NCBI GenBank assembly: GCA_017591395.1
Contig: WEDG01000326.1
Coordinates: forward strand, 248,001 to 312,000
Direction: 5' to 3'
Length of the DNA stretch: 64,000 bases
From: Schistocephalus solidus
Taxonomy: Eukaryota; Platyhelminthes; Cestoda; Diphyllobothriidea; Diphyllobothriidae
Part shown: positions 1 through 11,901 of the stretch, piece by piece
How the letters are laid out: each line of letters starts with the position of its first letter
Numbering within the stretch: the first letter of the stretch is position 1
The notes under the pieces: model-generated
Databases searched by the model: none
Seen by the model: only the letters and a program-made list of their open reading frames with translations
What the model was told of the DNA's origin: nothing
Made by a program: the position numbers and the translations under genes

Positions 1-371
1 GATCATGTCCTGTTTGGCAAGCGCAGACGGGCTGCTAAGACATTTTTCCGCCACTGCGTCCTAGCCCACCGCTGGTCATCTTGCCGTGGAAGCCTGGTAA
101 ATGAGGAAGGAGATTGTGGTAATTGCTGCGCAATTCTGCTTCATTATACACAAATTCACGTACAAGTTACCCGCGCTGGGCCGACTCCCTAGGACATATG
201 TTGGACTTCGCACTTGCGACGATCAAACTGTCACTAATAGGAGCTTTGGAAATAATGCAGGAGTCCATCGTCAGAGATAAAAGTGGCAAAAAACAAGCAT
301 CGGTTGTAGGGTTATTAAACAATCAGACATCAGTGACGCCAGTCCAGAGGTACCTGCACGCAGCTTCCATA
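1..371. other. Unassigned sequence at window start
   Basis: I see no exon of the ABCC gene, no repeat I can match elsewhere in the window and no RNA gene here. The open frames are short and look random. Confidence 0.5.
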
Positions 372-720
372 GAAAAATGCCGCATGTACGGGGCGTGGTG
401 GCACGCGTAGGTACCGGCTCACACCGCACAAGCCACCCTTATCATTTATGGCACTCCAACTCAGTGGGATCCGATTCAGGTGTGGCGGCCCGGTCAAGAG
501 CGTCTCCTGACCAGCCAGCCATCTGCGCCCGACCCCGTCTCCTGTCGTCGTGACTCTATCTTGTCACTGGGCATTGAGAGTAAGGGACGAGAGAGTGCAG
601 TAGCTGCAGCAAATGTCTACTATCACTTAAAACTAATCCGCGCGCAAGTCGCAGTCCCTGCACCACCCTTCTGTAGAGCATACGGTGGACATCGTCGGAC
701 TACGACGAACTGTCTAACGT
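372..720 (+). repeat. RTE-family 3'-UTR fragment (element on + strand)
   Basis: This stretch matches, in the same orientation, the copies at 26585-27330, and in reverse the 3' untranslated region of the RTE-like element at 8230-9110. Shared landmarks are the GTGGTGGCACGC block, the pyrimidine-rich block with ACTATCAC, and the terminal TGGACATCGTCGGACTACGA segment, whose CGTCG and CGACG arms can pair. No coding part of the element is present, so it is a 5'-truncated insertion or a remnant. It abuts the Penelope-like remnant near 720. Confidence 0.7.
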
Positions 721-1141
721 CGATACCGGATCGATACATCGATTGACTGTGTTCCCATCTGAGGCTTCAATTTCAATCAATTAGTGGCTTTTGTTGCTTT
801 TGGCATGGGCAATTGTCTTCGTTTCTCCGAAGTTAAATTTGTGACCCGTTTCATAGGTGTTGGGATAATTCGTCATCCCGTCGCACAGCCAGTTTATGTT
901 TGTGTATGCACAAACCAAGCATGCGTCCACTATGTCCTGCGTAGTTACAGAGAGAGTTTAGGCATGGGAGGTGAATCACTACACCCGACTGCTTATTATG
1001 ATTTAATCTGCCCTTGATTTGCGTGACCTTGCTGCGCACGACAGCCTTGGGCCGGTGGGCAATTTCGACACCTAGTCCCGCAGCAATGCGCTCGGTCGCC
1101 TCTGACACGTCCTTGATGTATGGCCGCGCATGCCGTACCAT
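720..1141 (-). pseudogene. Penelope-like element remnant, GIY-YIG endonuclease end
   Basis: Read on the minus strand, 1141 to 851 encodes 96 residues that resemble the end of a Penelope-like element protein: YIKDVSEAT and GVEIAHRPKAVVRSK linker motifs, then a decayed GIY-YIG nuclease start (GVVIHLPC for GIY, YAGHSGR for YIG), then HKLAVRRDD. After a stop and a frame change the characteristic tail follows down to about 720 (TGHKFNF, then TIAHA and VNRCID motifs). In intact elements this nuclease nicks the target DNA. No reverse transcriptase is attached here. The frameshift and stop show it is dead. The family call rests on motif recognition, not a search. Confidence 0.7.
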
Positions 1142-1911
<770 letters not shown>

Positions 1912-2377
1912 TGACTCCATTCGTGCTGTTAACTGTCTAAATGACTACTAAGCTTATGTCGGTTTAGATAAAAATAACCGCCGAGAGGGCATCAATCGCA
2001 ACTCACTGTAGACGCAAGGGCAACCTGCCAGTTAAAAGTGATGCATACAGTTTCTGTAGGTGTCCCTTTTTGTCCACTTCTTGAGATCGCAACTGCGAAT
2101 TGTCCGATTTATTGTGATTCCCAAGATTGGCTCAGTAGTCAATGATCCCTGTCGCCTTCTAACGCCTCAACCCTTCTGTTTTCTCTTTTTGAGACCTGTA
2201 AACATTTTTACGTTCACGGATCCGACCATAACCATTATTGTTAACTTCTTGAGACACTCTATTTTCGTCAGTTTCAAGGACGTTAATGCAAGGGCTAGTC
2301 TTGATTTCCTGAAGATGCTCATGCGTCGATTGAAACTCAGCGTTCTTGCAGCCACTTCCTGTATGTTATATCCATCT

Positions 2378-2760
2378 GACTGAAAGTTGAAACGAATATT
2401 TGGGTCGACATCTCTCAGCCCCGGTGAGATAACCGCTTAATATTCAGTGAACTGCCAACAGGCAGCCAGTAGTATATTTAGGGATTGCAAATGGAGCCAT
2501 ACTCAAAGCCCAGGGTTTTTAGCTAGTACGTATGCAGTTAGTATCGATAAACTATGTTTTGGTTAAAATTATATGGACCATTACGCCCAGAATTTTTGCG
2601 AAAACTAATCAATGCATAACTATAAACAGTCTCTTTGAAGGTTCCTAGACTGAAAGTTGATGCCGGGCAGTAGTCATTAAACCGCCAACAGGCAGCCAAT
2701 AGTATATTTAAGAGTTACAGATGGAACTATACTCACGGCACAGGACTTTTAGCTCTTACC
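2378..2760. repeat. Imperfect direct repeat, two units
   Basis: Two units begin with GACTGAAAGTTGA (2378 and 2648) and both contain a GCCAACAGGCAGCCARTAG block followed by a similar TATATTTA region and a TTTTTAGCT/ACTTTTAGCT end. The second unit is shorter between the two blocks. Period is about 270 bp. I do not recognise the parent element. Confidence 0.75.
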
Positions 2761-4104
2761 CTGAGCTGTGACTATGATTCCAATAGGAGACGCTGAAAAT
2801 TCTCCTCTCGAGACGCCACCTTCTTAGATCACTCCCAAGTCTACCTAGTCTCATATGACTTTGTCTGCGTCGTATTCATTAATTTACTACACCTTACGAG
2901 TCACTCAGCCGCTCCGCCTCTCCTGAATATTCTACTACAGGTTGTATCGAGGACTGGTGTTCAGTGGACATATTTTGTGCCAGCAGCGTGTGACACATAA
3001 GTCCTACGAGACTGGTACTTTGCGCCATCCTGCGCTGGATTTCTTGTCGGTCTTTGACATTAGGCTCGAAGAAGGTTCATAGCTGCAATCTAGGCGACGT
3101 CCCGCAGTCTGCTGACTGGTTCTCTGTATCCTCATCTTGCAGACCTTTCATTTGTTGCAGTTCTATAACCCAGCATTTTAATGTCAGTTTACGTTCATTC
3201 AGGTCTGGTTTTGTGGATTTCGATATCTTTAGGGCCTGTTTACTACGGTTGGATTTGTTGCTGAATCTTCAAAATAGGTTGGGCTCAGCCCAGTATATGA
3301 GACTGCGTTTAGCACCCAGACGTTAAGGTGATCATTCCCCCCTACTCCCCAACCCCCAGACTGACACTTTCTCCATAAGTTGTCAGTGGATGCATCCAGT
3401 TTGTCTTCATGAAGGACGAAATAAACCGTTCATTGTGACCAGGTCATATCACAATTTTTCCTCATTTGCAGCCGATTCTCATCTCATCATGATGACGGAG
3501 TTCTCCCTTGCGGTCTCTGAAAATAGTCATTGCACCTTCTTTCATTGCTGATAAAAGGATAAAATACGGATTGCCGATTGCCTTGTCCTTAACATCATCG
3601 CCGTTTTTGGTCGTGGAGGCGTAGGCGCTGACCAGCGTGAAAATGTCGTTCCGTGATGTGGGAATCTCGTTGCCAGGAGAAATCCGTTTATATCATGCGG
3701 AAGTGAGGCAACTTGCTGATGAGGTACTGTCTGATGGCCAAGGGGACTCCACCATCTGATCTTCCCGTAAGCTATCGGCCCTGGGTAATAAGAGGCTTTT
3801 ATCCTGTCTCAACTGCGTCTTCGTGTTCGGTGGACTGGGTGTCGCGGTACTGCTTTTTCCGAACCTAGCGAACTCAAAGCGACCAGAACAGAGCCCTCTC
3901 TGTGGTCCGTTGGCTAACTAGTCGTTTAAAAGTCAAGGCTCATTCTAGGCAGCCGCTATGGTTAATGCAATCAACTCGACATCTTTTTGCTGTATATTCG
4001 TTAATGAATGCTCTCCGATCTTCGCTGCAAATCACTCGTCCCGTTCTGCCTTGGGACTCATTCTAGAGCCCCGCCAGCAGCCGAAGAGTGGTTAGTCGTA
4101 GAAT

Positions 4105-4205
4105 AAGGTTAGAGCATCTGTTGGGGCATCACCTGGGGTTGGGTATGACTGGCTGATGACGACTAATTAGCCAGAAATGCGGATTCCAGTTTCCCTGGTC
4201 TTTAT
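4105..4205 (+). repeat. tRNA-derived SINE fragment with hammerhead-like core (copy 1)
   Basis: It shares with the copies near 14.4, 14.7, 63.0 and 63.3 kb the order: GGGGCATCACCTGGGGTTGG, then CTGATGA at 4153-4159, a palindromic CTAATTAG, GAAA at 4174-4177, ATT at 4183-4185 and CCAGTT. The bases before CTGATGA (GACTGG, 4147-4152) pair with CCAGTT (4186-4191, one G-U). The tRNA-like head seen in other copies is degraded here. Confidence 0.7.
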
Positions 4206-4384
4206 TGACTTTGTTAATCTTTTTCAAAACATGCACACTCCTCGGTAAATTTTTTTAACCAATTCCAACCAGTTGATACACTGGATACAACGTTTTATCT
4301 TGTAAAATAAGCCCAGTATTCTCCTTTAGGTGTATTCATAACTTTCTAACCTTTCTCTCTTCCTCTTCCTCTCTTAACCATAAG

Positions 4385-4450
4385 GAGAAACAATTGAAGC
4401 AAAGTGATGCACGCATCAAGTTTATTAACGAATTGCTCAACGGGATTAGG
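4385..4450 (+). CDS. ABCC1: ABCC exon 2 (intracellular loop of TMD1)
   Basis: 22 codons, phase 0/0, acceptor AAG at 4382-4384, donor GTGAGT at 4451. The peptide EKQLKQSDARIKFINELLNG matches the MRP coupling-helix region that ends in NEILNGIK and precedes the VLKLYAWE exon. The small size equals that of the corresponding region in other ABCC genes. Confidence 0.9.
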
Positions 4451-7400
4451 GTGAGTTATTCTTTGTACAGGATTTTAATCTGGAATTGCTTGACTGATGC
4501 AATCTTGCAAGCGTGAATTTTTATTCCATCCTCCTCTCTTTTGCACTTCTCTAGTTACGTACTTTTTGACTGAAAAACTTGGTGTTTCGCCTTTCTTCTT
4601 TTAAGAAATTAAACGCATACTGCGATCAGTAAATACTCGCGTGTTGAATCGGAGGCTTGTAAACCGTTGACATCTCTCACTGATCACGTACCCATAATGC
4701 CCCTATAGGAAGGCAAGGTCACGATGGGCCGTAATTTAAATAGTGTCCGACCAGGAATATTACCATTTACGCCTGGCACTGACTTCCTCGTACCACAACT
4801 GTGACCTACCAGACTAACTTTGGACCTTTGTCTGTCTTAAACTGTAAATGATTGCTCTTCCCCATTCGTTGCCGTCTTTAAATCATGCCAAATCGAGAAG
4901 GTCTGGGACTCGCACACCCAGCTTAGGTCCCTTGGACTCTGACAAGCGTCAAAACGTCCATAGTAAAGTGTGCTTTTCGTAAAGTTTAAAAGCTTTCTGT
5001 TATATTTTTGAGACAGGCCCTTGTAAACGTCAGTTGACTTATGTGAAATTTTATTCAGGTGTTTAACGCTCGCGATATAATAGTATGAATACTGTGTTCA
5101 ATCGTATTTAATGAGTTCCTTTGATCTAAGAATGATCTTTACGTGTTTCATTTGTCCTCGTGGAACATGACGGCGCCTAAAATCGACCAAGACAGAGTGG
5201 GACGAGTGAGGTCCGTTAACTATCGGTGAGCGTTCATCAACGAATAAAATCAACCTACTGACATGCAAACCTAGCCTTGGTTTAGTTCAGCGTCACGATT
5301 TAATTTACTTTTATAATTATAAATCACTTAAAATCCTTGTTAGGGTTTTTAAATTGGCTAATTCTACCCAATCCAAGCATAACACTAGAAACGCGCGCTT
5401 TCGTTTGGCTTCATGTCTTACTTTGGTTAGTTCTCGCTTGTGGTCGTGTTCTAAATTTGACACTTTAAACCAGCCGAAAGATCTTACTAGGATATATGTT
5501 ATGTTTTAGTTAGACAGTATAGCAGAAAGGACGCAACGTGGCAAAACATCGGACCGGATCTGAGAAGGTTGTTGGTTGTGGTCCAGACCTAGAACTTAGA
5601 CGGATTGTCACATTAACATCCTTATATCTTCTTTGTCACTAGCACATCAAGCTGGTATCATCGGACAACGAGCTAGTAGTCTGCCAGTTGTCATACAGTT
5701 GCCTAGAGAACTTCATATTGTTTTTCCAATTGAATGAGTTTTTAGCGTGTTATTTTTCGTTCTGATGCTCATCAGAAGACGTTAATTGCCGTTTAAGTTA
5801 ACTAATGCTTCGCAGTCGCACGTTCCTTCTGTGCATATGAAACCTTGATGCCACCAAAGGAAAATTTGTTTGTGTCTTCAACCTGAACAGAAAGAGAGCG
5901 AACAGATCTTCATCGAAATTCTCCTTCGCTAAGTCTTTGGTCGTCTGCATAGAGGTGGTGACGCCGTTTGTAGGTTTTTTTCCGTGAGATTGGATCCTCA
6001 TTCAGATCATGTTGTCGTGCATTTCATAGGAAAAGAGACCACTTTCCGGCGATGTCATTTCTGATGAAGAAGGTAGCTTTAGAATCACAGCCTTCTTCCT
6101 TCGATGGTCGCTAAGTTCCTAGGAACTTCGCGGTATGCAGACTTAAGTCAGTCGGTTTATGAATCCGACGGCCTGACAATCAGGCTAAAACGTTTGGAGT
6201 ATTAAATTTTGCTCGATATTTTTCAGTATCCGCATCATTTTGCGCTTCCGGACGTCTTGGTGAAGGGACGTTCAGTAACAAGTTAGAAGCCGATTTTCGT
6301 TTTTTTTCGCGTTTGTGATTTCTGATATCTGGAATTCACACTGAGTCTCTGAGCGAGGTGCTTGATCCATACCTGCAGTTGGTGATGTAGGAGGGCGTGG
6401 GCGAATATTTTACCATCAGTAAATAGGAGAAAGTTCCCATTGTGAGTGCCACAGCTTTGCCGTCGTTTATTTAGATTAGGGAGGTGACCGGTAGTAGCGT
6501 CCATAACATTCTGCTTTTATTTTTGTTGTCTTTTCATATCCAGAAGCAGCGAGGTCAGTTTGTCCAAGTGTTAAGACTCGTCGTATTTTTTTGGCTTCCA
6601 ATAGGATTGATTTAGTGTTCAGGGCTTTTCTGCTTGCCTCCCTCTGCCGACCCAGTGCCAACTGCTTCACAATATTAAAGCTGTTGCGCTTTTAATTTAA
6701 CACAACGCGCAGGAAGTCGTGGTTTAAAGGGTCACGAAATGGCCAGCTCATTCGCCCGGCCTCCAGAATGTGGGCGCTCGTCTAAAGCGGCCAAGTTAAT
6801 CCTTAGATTTCTTATGGAAATGTGCTTTCAACGGTTGCGTGAACGCCATACCGCACCTGCACCCAAACACATCGGCTTTTCCTAGATTTTGGTGTAAATT
6901 TTTTTCGTTTGTTTCTTTGGTTTTTTGTTGTTTTTTAAATGTTTTTCATCGTCGTAATTTACCCGGTACAGTTGATCACGAGAGCTTCTGTTTCCTCTAC
7001 TGACTTGCATATGTTTTCTTTCTATCGAATTATCTGATGCAAATGACTGTTTTCTTTTGCACCCAAAACAGCGAACAGCCTTAAGCCGACTGTTTCCGCC
7101 GCAGGTATAATATTTGGGAGGCGTGCTGACATCTTAATTTTAAAGTAATTAAAAATTTTTTAAATTTACACTGCCACACCTAAGAATTGTGGCCGCTTTT
7201 TTACTACTTCTATGCTCATTGACTAGTTCTGCCGTTGTGATGTGCTTGCCTCTCAGCCCTTGCCGGATTCTGGACCTTGATTGGTTGCCTCTGTCTATGT
7301 CACATGAGTGTCCGTTTGCTTGCTCCAAGCAGGAAGTTTTGTGAGGGCTTCTCAAATTCGATTCCGTAGCTCCGTAGACGGTCGCACATTACTTGATAGA

Positions 7401-8229
7401 TTCGCCATCTGGGAGCGCCGTGTGTGGGTGACATCACTGATTCGATTCATTACCGACAACTTTGCATAAATTAACCGCATTGTGTAATGCAATGCACTTT
7501 CGCTTTTCATTTTACACTTTTTTGGCAAACCCTATCGAGTATTCGTTTGCATGCCCCTGGTATCCCCGTGTTTTTTTTCGCTCTAAAAAGGAAGTGATGA
7601 ATAAATTAATTCACTAGAGACTAATGACACAACGTTCTCTCGTAGAATGACTTGACTGAGAATAAATTCAAACTCACACTGAAGTGGCAATTAAAGTAAA
7701 TTATTTGAGGCATCCCCGAAAAAGCACAGACTTTGGGGGGGGGGGGGGACTTTCAGTCAGTGCACGATGTAATGCTTTACCAATGTGTACTTTTAATATG
7801 TTCCAACTATTTTTTATTGCTAAAGTCGCTCGGTTCTTTAGCCGGATATACGGCGTCTAGCTTGCAAAACATCCGAGCGAGCAAATTTGGTTTTTTAACT
7901 GGAATATCCGTAAGCTAAAGACTTTAAGCATTTCAAGGTTACTAAGTATAGGCACCTGCGCGTAACTAACCTAAACTGTTAAACCATTGACGCCCTTCTT
8001 CAAATGTAAACGTCAAACGAGGAAGTATCTATCAAATTGACAGCTGTTGTTCTCGAATCTAGTTGTCTATTTTGTTCATCCTTCTTGTTACATGCTATTT
8101 AAGGATTTTATTACCTGCGTCCATTAATTTCTGAGCTGCATTGCCTCATTTTTTTCATCACGAATGCCTTATCCGTTTGCTTTTGCTAATGACCTAAATT
8201 TACGATGACTGTAAATTATTACACTTCTT
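4451..8229 (+). other. ABCC intron, left part without recognised features
   Basis: The largest intron of the gene (4451-13760, 9.3 kb) starts here. In this 3.8-kb part I see no exon, RNA gene or known element, only a (G)14 run at 7735-7748. Several minus-strand open frames of 60-70 codons between 5.8 and 7.4 kb have no recognisable motif. Confidence 0.5.
7735..7748 (+). repeat. Homopolymer G run (14)
   Basis: An uninterrupted G14 tract inside the intron. Such runs are prone to length error in sequencing. Confidence 0.9.
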
Positions 8230-9110
8230 GGCGACACTGGCACATGGCAGTTCGACCGTCGATTTCGACGAGGTTCACCGTATGCTCCACACCAGGTGGT
8301 GCAGGGACGGTGACTTGCGCGTGAATTAGTTTTAAGTGATAGTAGCCTTGCGCTGCAGCTACCACACTCTCTCCTCCTCCCCCACCTGAGCCCGGTGTCA
8401 AGACAGAGTCAAGAAGACCGGAGATGGGAGAGGGTGCAGGTGGCTGGCGCGAGCGGAGCCGCCCCTGGGCGTGCCACCACACCTGGCTCGAATCCCACGG
8501 AGTGAGAGTGACATAAAGGCCACATTAAGAAGGAGCCATTGCAGCCTGACTCTCAGTCCGCCAGTCATCCACTCCACAGAAAACACACATTGGGCTGACC
8601 ACGCGGTCCGAGTTATCCCGTCAGTTGGCAACCTTCCAAGCCACGGCTTTTAGCGCACCGTGATAGTTTTAAGCGCGTCAGATAGTTTATAGTGAGGTTC
8701 ATGCGCTGAGCTGTCGACCTCACTCTCTCCCCCACCCCCACAGTCAGACTACTGTCCGAGCCGGTCAGTGACCTGATGTGGGAGTGGGCGCATTGGCTGA
8801 CAGATCGGCGTACCCGTCTTCGCGCGCCACAGCACGACCTGGTCCCCATAACGCACACACCAGGATTCACAAACTCAATGGGTATGGAGGAGCCATCGCC
8901 GTCTGACTTCCAGTCCACTGGTCAGCCACTCGACACACACAGCACATACACTGAGCCGACGGCGTGGTCTGGTGGAAGCGTCAGATTGGCAGACTTCCCA
9001 GCCACGGTTTCTAGGAAACCGTGATATACTCTGGTAAATGGTGATTGTGAGGGTGTTGTCGATGTATTGGTGTAGGTAGTGTGCGCTGATATAGCTTAGC
9101 CTCCGGTGGT
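8230..9110 (-). repeat. 3' UTR of RTE-1
   Basis: Runs from the end of the last zinc finger to the element's 3' end near 8240. It is continuous with the coding end here and again in the copy at 15020-16705, which is what shows this repeat is the UTR of this element. The extreme 3' end is a conserved block of about 65 bp that reads, on the + strand, GTTCGACCGTCG, then TCCACCGTATGCTCC, then GCAGGGACGGTGACTTG. Confidence 0.8.
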
Positions 9111-9350
9111 TTACCGGAGGTTGTCGTGGAGGCGCATGTGTCCTAATAGGCCCATGCGGTGTGAAAATGTGCGGGAGCAGTGAGGGCAGTGAAGGCGGGC
9201 GCGTCGACTGTATGTCGGAGCCCCAGGCACCGGTTTACAAGCCTCCGTGCGATGGATTCGCAGGTGACCGACCAGGCCGATGCGTGAGTTGAAGTTGCGG
9301 GCGCAGTGTGGGCAGGAGAAATCTGTAGAGGCTGAAGGGATGTCATTCAT
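9111..9350 (-). pseudogene. RTE-1 zinc fingers 3 and 4
   Basis: Minus-strand frame of 79 residues with two C2H2 fingers: CPHCARNF then GLVGHLRIH, and CPHCSRTF then GLLGHMRLH, joined by a linker with PVPGAPTYSRRARLHC. It ends with DNLR at the stop near 9111. It lies in a different frame from the upstream RT, so the protein is split by frameshifts around 9350 and in the GTG-rich tract at 9477-9507. The fingers may bind the element RNA or target DNA; this is an inference. Confidence 0.85.
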
Positions 9351-11901
9351 GGTAGTGGGGTGGCAGGCGCCCTAAGAATGGCAGGAGCAGAGGGTGTGCA
9401 TGGTATATTGGTGTTGTCGGCATTGTGGTGAATTCCGCTGTCATGGATGTGCATGTGACCGAATAGGCCCATGCAATGGTGATGGTGGTGGTGGTGGTAG
9501 TGAAAGCGAAGGTAACAGGCAATGAGTTGATGGATGTGGTCTCTATGATGGTGGGAGTAATGGAATTGATGCCAGGAGTGAGGGTGGGGGAGTCTGAATG
9601 AGGGTTGGCAGAATTTGACGTAGATATTGGAATTGTCGGATTGTTGGTGCATTGCGTCCGAAGATGTCCAACCAGGCCGATTCGCGCGCGGAAGATGCGT
9701 TGACAGCGCGGGCATGTTGGCAGGGCCTGGGCATTGGCGGTGTTGGTCCGGGGCGCTGGTGACTTTCGTGCCGCTCTTTTGGCCTTGGCGGTGGTGATCC
9801 GGTTGGCCTCATAGATTGCTGAACCAGTCTTCACTGATCTTCTCCATCCCGGTCTTTCCTGGGCGAGGTCCTCCCAGGTCGCCAAGTTGATTTGTAGTTG
9901 CTTCAGCGATTTCTTTAAAGTGTCCTTGAAGCGTCGTTTTTGACCTCCCTGCCGGCGAGAACCCGCAGCGACATCTCCGTAGAAAAGTCGTTTGGGTAGT
10001 CGCTCGTCGTCCATTCTTACCAGGTGGCCGCTCCATCGCAGTTGCAATTGCCTCAGCATGGCATGGATGTTGAGGATTCCGGTTCGCTCCAGGACTTCCG
10101 TGTCCGGGATCCTGTCTTGCCATCTCAGCTTCAGTATTCTGCGGAGGCAGCTGAGATGAAAGTGATTTAGCTTCCTGGCTTGGTTCGAGTAGACGATCCA
10201 GGTTTCTGCTCCGTAAAGGAGTTTTGTCAAGACGATGGCCTTGTACATCTTCAGTTTGGTGTTCAGGTGAATACCGTGGCGATTCCACACGGAGGCCTGC
10301 AGCCGGCCGAAGGCCTGACTAGCTTTAGAGATCCGTTGGGCAACCTCGTCATCGATTCTCGTGTTGCGCGAAATCGTGCTTCCTAGATAAGCGAAGGTTT
10401 CCACGTTTTTGAGTTGAGCACCGTTGACATTGATTCGAGGAGCATTGTATTCCGCGCTGGGTGGCAGCTGGTGCATGACAACCGTTTTGGCTGTACTGAT
10501 TGTTAATCCAAAATCGGCGCAGCCTTCGGCGAAGAGGTCCATGCTCATTTGCATGTCCTCCTCCGTCCCGGTGTTAAGGGCGCAGTCGTCCGCGAAGAGC
10601 AAGTCATGGACTGTAGTTGTAGGCACGCACGTTGGAGCCTGCATACGCCGACTGTTGAGAAGGTGCCCGTCAGTTCTGTAGGTGACGCGGATACCAGGCT
10701 GCTCATCACGGTAGGCGTCCATCTGAATAACCGAGAACATGAGCCTGAAGAGGGTGGGGGCCAGTTCGCAGTCCTGCTTCACTCCGTTGGTCATTGCGAA
10801 TGCTTCGGATACCGTCCCGTTGTCAGTGACGCGCGCCGTCATCCCGTCATGAAGCTGACGCACCATTTGTGTGAACCGCTCAGGACAACCAAATTTCTGC
10901 ATGACTTTCCACACTCCGTCACGATTCACCGTGTCAAAGGCTTTCGTTAGATCCACGAAGGTAGTGTATAGGTGAGTTCGCATCTCCTGACACTTCTCTT
11001 GTAGCTGGAGGGCGGCAAAGATCACATCAGTTGTTCCGCGGTGTCGGCGGAAGCCACATTGGCTTTCCAGGAGCAGACCTTTCTCTAGGTGACCGTTAAG
11101 ACGATTGAGAAGGATACGGGCGAAGATCTTCCCAGCGATGTTGAGCAAGGAGATGCCTCTGTGATTATCACAGAGTTGCCGGTTCCCCTTCCGTTTGTAG
11201 AGATGGACGATGGTCGCGTCTTTGAAATCCTGAGGAACTTGTCCTTGGCGCCATATCTCCTGGAAGAGGGTTGTGAGTTCTGCCGTCAGCTGGGGCCCAC
11301 CGTCCTTATAGACTCCCGTTGGGATTGCGTCGGATCCCGGTGCTTTACCACTGGAAATCTGCTGCACGGCCCGGATGGTTTCTGGTAGGGAAGGCGACAG
11401 ATCCAGGTCATTGTTCGTGTCCACTTGAGGAAGCCGGTCAATGGTAGCATCGGAGATGGCTGATGAGCAATTAAGGACATTTCTGAAGTGCTCGGCCCAG
11501 CGCTTCAGAATTTGCGATTTCTCTGTCAGCAGTGTTGTGCCGTCAGAGCTGAGCAGCGGTGCGGACCACTTGATACACGGGCCGTAAATGGCCTTGATGG
11601 CTTTGAAAAAGTTTTTCATTTCATTGCGGTCCGCATACCCCTGGATGTCCTCAGCCTCTCGGATCATCCAGGCATCCTGCATCTCCCGCAGCCGTTGTTG
11701 TACAAGTCGCCGGCATCTGAAAAAGGCTGCTTTGGTGGCGTCAGTTCGAAGGTCCATGTAGGATTTGTGTAGTCCATTCTTCTCCGCGAGTAAGTTGGTG
11801 ATGTCGGTGTCATTGTCGTCAAACCAGTCCTGGTGTCGACGGCGTGCGCGTCCGAGGACATCGAGGGCGGTGGACTGGATGACATTTCGCAATGACACCA
11901 T
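9343..11901 (-). CDS. RTE-1 reverse transcriptase with C-terminal zinc finger
   Basis: 852-codon open frame. The N-terminal third is the connector after the endonuclease ([16 protein letters not shown]). The RT core follows: [53 protein letters not shown] and the catalytic LLFADDCAL, then the thumb with [12 protein letters not shown] and the tail [17 protein letters not shown], known from RTE-type polymerases of invertebrates. A C2H2 finger (CPRCQRIF and [10 protein letters not shown], about 9650-9715) comes behind it. Beyond about 9500 the frame is out of register with the conserved fingers. The ATG at 11901 is probably not the native start, because the endonuclease lies directly upstream in another frame. 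Confidence 0.9.
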   Translation of the reverse strand: MVSLRNVIQSTALDVLGRARRRHQDWFDDNDTDITNLLAEKNGLHKSYMDLRTDATKAAFFRCRRLVQQRLREMQDAWMIREAEDIQGYADRNEMKNFFKAIKAIYGPCIKWSAPLLSSDGTTLLTEKSQILKRWAEHFRNVLNCSSAISDATIDRLPQVDTNNDLDLSPSLPETIRAVQQISSGKAPGSDAIPTGVYKDGGPQLTAELTTLFQEIWRQGQVPQDFKDATIVHLYKRKGNRQLCDNHRGISLLNIAGKIFARILLNRLNGHLEKGLLLESQCGFRRHRGTTDVIFAALQLQEKCQEMRTHLYTTFVDLTKAFDTVNRDGVWKVMQKFGCPERFTQMVRQLHDGMTARVTDNGTVSEAFAMTNGVKQDCELAPTLFRLMFSVIQMDAYRDEQPGIRVTYRTDGHLLNSRRMQAPTCVPTTTVHDLLFADDCALNTGTEEDMQMSMDLFAEGCADFGLTISTAKTVVMHQLPPSAEYNAPRINVNGAQLKNVETFAYLGSTISRNTRIDDEVAQRISKASQAFGRLQASVWNRHGIHLNTKLKMYKAIVLTKLLYGAETWIVYSNQARKLNHFHLSCLRRILKLRWQDRIPDTEVLERTGILNIHAMLRQLQLRWSGHLVRMDDERLPKRLFYGDVAAGSRRQGGQKRRFKDTLKKSLKQLQINLATWEDLAQERPGWRRSVKTGSAIYEANRITTAKAKRAARKSPAPRTNTANAQALPTCPRCQRIFRARIGLVGHLRTQCTNNPTIPISTSNSANPHSDSPTLTPGINSITPTIIETTSINSLPVTFAFTTTTTTITIAWAYSVTCTSMTAEFTTMPTTPIYHAHPLLLPFLGRLPPHYHE

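Noticed and set aside
5798..7355. Series of minus-strand open frames that might be one decayed element
   Set aside because: No RT, nuclease, integrase or transposase motif could be found in any frame.
8398..8653. Open frames on both strands in the RTE 3' UTR that recur at 15193-15436, 15871-16126 and 30896-31148
   Set aside because: They recur because the UTR itself is repeated; the frames differ between copies and have no motif, so I do not call a protein.
10180..11388. Long + strand open frames opposite the RTE polymerase
   Set aside because: They are antisense shadows of the RT frame.
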